Assembly: GCF_016901135.1 (NCBI RefSeq)
Contig: NZ_JAFEVL010000036.1
Span: 62,001-126,000 of the forward strand
Length of the DNA stretch: 64,000 nt
Reading direction: 5' to 3'
Source: Martinezella lusitana
GTDB taxonomy: Bacteria; Pseudomonadota; Alphaproteobacteria; Rhizobiales; Rhizobiaceae
Shown here: piece after piece, positions 61,842 through 64,000 of the stretch
Position numbering within the stretch: position 1 is the first letter of the stretch
Layout: each line of letters begins with the position of its first letter
Made by a program: the position numbers and the translations under genes
Notes under the pieces: model-generated
What the model saw: only the letters and a program-made list of their open reading frames with translations
Databases searched by the model: none
Told to the model about the DNA's origin: nothing

Positions 61842-63056
61842 CTACCCCGCTTTCAATGGCGCAAGCCCGCTCGCCTTTAACAAGGCAATTATCATCGGGC
61901 CAAGCGAGAATTCGCCGCGCTCGGTTCGCCGAGTCAGAGCCCGCAGATATCCACCGGCCGAGTTGATGAAGTTCGCCCGCTCCAAGATGCAGGCGATCAC
62001 AACCGCCGCATTCTCCGGCCCCATAGTAGCGCACGCGTCCTGATAGGCCGCCGGGCTGACGCCAAGCATGGACCGAACAACCACCGCAGCCGACATCAAC
62101 TCGCGCCAGCTTGCGATCGCTCCATCCGGTCCATAATCGGCAATCGCTGGGCAGGCCTTCAGCACTGTTCCCAGCGGAAACGCCTTAATCGGCGCACTCA
62201 TCGGCCGGCTGGTTTCATCCAGTTTCGCCCCCTGCTCTTTTTCGGAGCGAGGTTCAAGTTCATTAAGGTATTCGGGTTTTGAATTCTGTATGTGCCGCTC
62301 AATATGAGCACCATTGGTGCTATTTTTCTCCGAATTTCCCTGGATATCCAATCGATTGACTATCTCCTCCTGAAGCAGCTGCATTTCATCGAGGACCGCG
62401 GAAACGTCAGAGAGCGTGGGAGAGCGTGGAATCCGCGTGACCAGGGCGATATACATCGCTTCGATCACCCTCCAGTCGCCATCAGCACCTTCTTCCATTG
62501 CTGCAGTAATCAACTTACGAACGTCTCGCCGGCAGATCGTCAGGCTTTCCTTGGCCTTACGAAGCATCGCGCGATCGGTCATCACTTGCTGCGCCATCAC
62601 AGCCAGTTCTTCTGAACGCGCGAGGAGGGGGGAGAGATCAAAGCCGAAGGCACTCTCGATCTCTCCAGCGCCATCCCTGCGAGCGTAACGCTTGCCATTG
62701 GCACTGTCTTTCCGGATGATCAAGCCCGCCTCAACCAGGACCGCGATATGCCGGCGCAATGTCGCACCAGCCATCCCGTGGGCTCGAAGCGCAAGCTGGG
62801 TATTCGACGGGAAGACTATCAGTTTCGCGTCTTGACGCAGTTCATTGTCCGGATAGAAGCTCAACAGCGCGTCGAGCACCGCGAGACTGTTGGATTGAAC
62901 GCCGAGCACATCCATAGCGGCGGAGGCGTCCCTGAAGACCTTCCACTTGTCCGCGGTCTTTCCGTGCTTAATTTCAGCCAATGCCGCCTGTCGCCGCACG
63001 AGCGCAAGCGTCATCGGCCGCCGCCCGAATGGCGTCGTCACACTTCCTGTTTGCAT
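61842..63056 (-). CDS. repC: RepC, plasmid replication initiator
   Basis: A 404-residue repABC initiator. It opens QTGSVTTPFGRRPMTLALVR and continues WKVFRDASAAMDVLGVQSNS, LAVLDALLSFYPDNEL, VFPSNTQLALRAHGMAGATL and RRHIAVLVEAGLIIRKDSAN (the winged-helix DNA-binding part). It ends with PENAAVVIACILERANFINS and GGYLRALTRR. The origin of replication in this plasmid family lies inside repC. AAGG with GAG precedes the ATG. It is downstream of repB with about 155 bases between, occupied by the antisense RNA locus. Confidence 0.97.
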   Translation of the reverse strand: MQTGSVTTPFGRRPMTLALVRRQAALAEIKHGKTADKWKVFRDASAAMDVLGVQSNSLAVLDALLSFYPDNELRQDAKLIVFPSNTQLALRAHGMAGATLRRHIAVLVEAGLIIRKDSANGKRYARRDGAGEIESAFGFDLSPLLARSEELAVMAQQVMTDRAMLRKAKESLTICRRDVRKLITAAMEEGADGDWRVIEAMYIALVTRIPRSPTLSDVSAVLDEMQLLQEEIVNRLDIQGNSEKNSTNGAHIERHIQNSKPEYLNELEPRSEKEQGAKLDETSRPMSAPIKAFPLGTVLKACPAIADYGPDGAIASWRELMSAAVVVRSMLGVSPAAYQDACATMGPENAAVVIACILERANFINSAGGYLRALTRRTERGEFSLGPMIIALLKASGLAPLKAG

Positions 63057-63116
63057 CGTCTCTCACCTTTCAGCAGGCAAAAGAAATCCACTCACCAAAA
63101 CGATGCCAAAGAACTC

Positions 63117-63145
63117 TTGACGAGGATTCGAGGAAATGCGATTCT
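63117..63145 (+). promoter_or_regulatory. Promoter of the repABC counter-transcribed RNA
   Basis: TTGACG (63117-63122), 17 bases, then GATTCT (63140-63145), opposite in direction to repABC. Distance and strand suit the ctRNA promoter of repABC plasmids. Confidence 0.65.
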
Positions 63146-63151
63146 GTTCTT

Positions 63152-63203
63152 GCTACAGAGACAGAAGGGCTTCCGCGACGGCGACGTTGAGGAGGCTCTT
63201 TTC
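63152..63203 (+). ncRNA. Antisense counter-transcribed RNA (incA type) between repB and repC
   Basis: The RNA should start near 63152 and end at the hairpin AGGGCTTCC (63166-63174) with GGAGGCTCT (63191-63199), which pairs over nine bases with two G-U pairs and is followed by a U-run. The length of about 50 bases agrees with known repABC ctRNAs, which bind the repC leader and limit RepC synthesis. On the repABC strand the same bases can form an alternative structure. Confidence 0.75.
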
Positions 63204-63211
63204 TTTTGCGG

Positions 63212-64000
63212 TTACTCTCCCTGTTTCCGTTGGTTTGCAGCGTGGTAGGCTTGGTATAGCGCCGGCACTTGCTCCAGCACGAAGGTCGCAAAGTCAGGCG
63301 TCGCCTTCCGGTCGATTATGACTTCCAGCTTGGTCTTGCTCTGTGAGATCTGTGCCAGTCTGTCTCCGTTCGGGGCCGACATCACCTCCGGCAGGCCGCG
63401 AGGAGGTCGGCGAGGCTTCAGGTGGGCGATGACCGCCTTGAATCGGTCTGGCGATGGCAGCGCCTGCACCTCTTCTGAGGCAGCATAGATGGACGCGTCA
63501 GACGGAGACGCTGCATTCCCGACCAACTCTGCCAGTTGCTGCCAGCTTGGGCGTCCGACGCCAGGAGCGGCACCAATGGCGTCGATCAGTCCGGAGGGGA
63601 GGGCGTCGACAAGCACGAGCATCTTCGACAAATTGCTTTTGTCGATCGACATAGCAGCGATGACAATCTCGCGTGGAAACTGTTTGTTCAGATGATATGC
63701 GAAGCGCGCCTTCTCAATAAAAGTGAGATCTTCACGCTCATTGTTTTCCTGGCCTTGGGCCACAACGAGTTGTTCGTCCGTCAGCTCGCGGACCACGGCT
63801 TTGACTGGAAGACCCAGTTCCGAAACAGCACGCAATCGACGGTGCCCGAAAGCAACTTGATATCGGCCGGAAAGCTCTGGGTGAGGTCGAACCAGGATCG
63901 GAACCTGCTGGCCTTGCTCGCGGATTGAGGAGAGAAGGCCGTCGATATCACCCTGCATACGATCCTGGACGAATGACGGCTCGATCACCGAGGCGTCCAG
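63212..64000 (-). CDS. repB: RepB, ParB-like partition protein (start outside window)
   Basis: The C-terminal 260 residues or so of RepB. The ParB/Srx nuclease-fold part shows IREQGQQVPILVRPHPELSG and RYQVAFGHRRLRAVSELGLP. VAQGQENNEREDLTFIEKAR and the HTH KARFAYHLNKQFPREIVIAA with MSIDKSNLSKMLVLVDALP follow, then the RepB C-terminal domain (GDRLAQISQSKTKLEVIIDR). The frame stays open to the last base, and some 60-80 N-terminal residues, with repA, lie beyond. It acts with RepA and parS in partition and represses the operon. Confidence 0.96.
   Translation of the reverse strand: MDASVIEPSFVQDRMQGDIDGLLSSIREQGQQVPILVRPHPELSGRYQVAFGHRRLRAVSELGLPVKAVVRELTDEQLVVAQGQENNEREDLTFIEKARFAYHLNKQFPREIVIAAMSIDKSNLSKMLVLVDALPSGLIDAIGAAPGVGRPSWQQLAELVGNAASPSDASIYAASEEVQALPSPDRFKAVIAHLKPRRPPRGLPEVMSAPNGDRLAQISQSKTKLEVIIDRKATPDFATFVLEQVPALYQAYHAANQRKQGE

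Overview
The window looks like part of a repABC plasmid or other secondary replicon of a Rhizobiales bacterium (Rhizobium, Agrobacterium or Sinorhizobium type). The evidence is a RepB-RepC pair on the minus strand at the right end, with a counter-transcribed RNA locus between the two genes and a parS-like palindrome beyond repC. An alphaproteobacterial LexA box, an imuA-imuB-dnaE2 mutagenesis cassette and a DUF1127/anti-Shine-Dalgarno small-RNA locus agree with this. RepA and the start of RepB lie beyond the right edge. The left edge cuts folD.

Layout. 0-8.5 kb: metabolic genes (folD, ETF-ubiquinone oxidoreductase, a DUF3422 protein, glutamate dehydrogenase, a LysR regulator, an FAD amine oxidase-like protein and a decayed LysR gene). 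8.9-14.7 kb: a detoxification/aromatic cluster with an AraC regulator divergent from an ACMSD-type amidohydrolase, a glutathione transferase divergent from a TetR regulator with twin operator-like sites, then a limonene-epoxide-hydrolase-like protein, an SDR and a GFA-type zinc protein. 14.7-16.2 kb is decayed sequence with a UvrD-helicase remnant. 16.2-24.6 kb is the SOS mutagenesis region: LexA box, imuA, imuB, dnaE2, then a 5'-truncated group II intron joined to a dinB gene that lacks its first codons. 24.6-25.2 kb encodes a 48-residue DUF1127 protein followed by four hairpins whose loops all read CCUCCUCCC on the minus strand. 27-33 kb is a seven-gene operon behind a near-perfect sigma-54 promoter: a polyamine-type ABC importer, a nucleobase-type deaminase, a GntR/FCD regulator and a flavin reductase-like protein.

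35-49 kb is a defence island. An HNH-like protein and a possible PIN-like protein precede two divergent operons. The minus-strand operon is RHH regulator, cytosine-C5 methyltransferase, an unknown 193-residue protein, Vsr nickase and a 169-residue probable nuclease, with every junction overlapping. The plus-strand operon is MORC-like GHKL ATPase, Z1-domain helicase-like protein, PD-(D/E)XK protein (DUF4420 type) and AIPR protein. Three tandem 10-bp repeats before the RHH gene look like its operator. A broken HsdR-N/NTPase gene ends the island.

50.4-55.5 kb is a compact Tn5053/Tn402-like transposon (TniA, TniB, TniQ, serine recombinase) whose two TGTCA ends can be proposed from the sequence. 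55.7-57.5 kb is a translationally coupled vapB-vapC-integrase unit. 57.5-60.2 kb is a patchwork holding an Lrp gene with one in-frame stop, a LysE exporter, fragments of a recombinase and an integrase, and a 2H-phosphoesterase-like protein. A Nudix protein, an IHF/HU-family protein and the replication genes close the window.

All calls come from reading translations and motifs. No database search was run.
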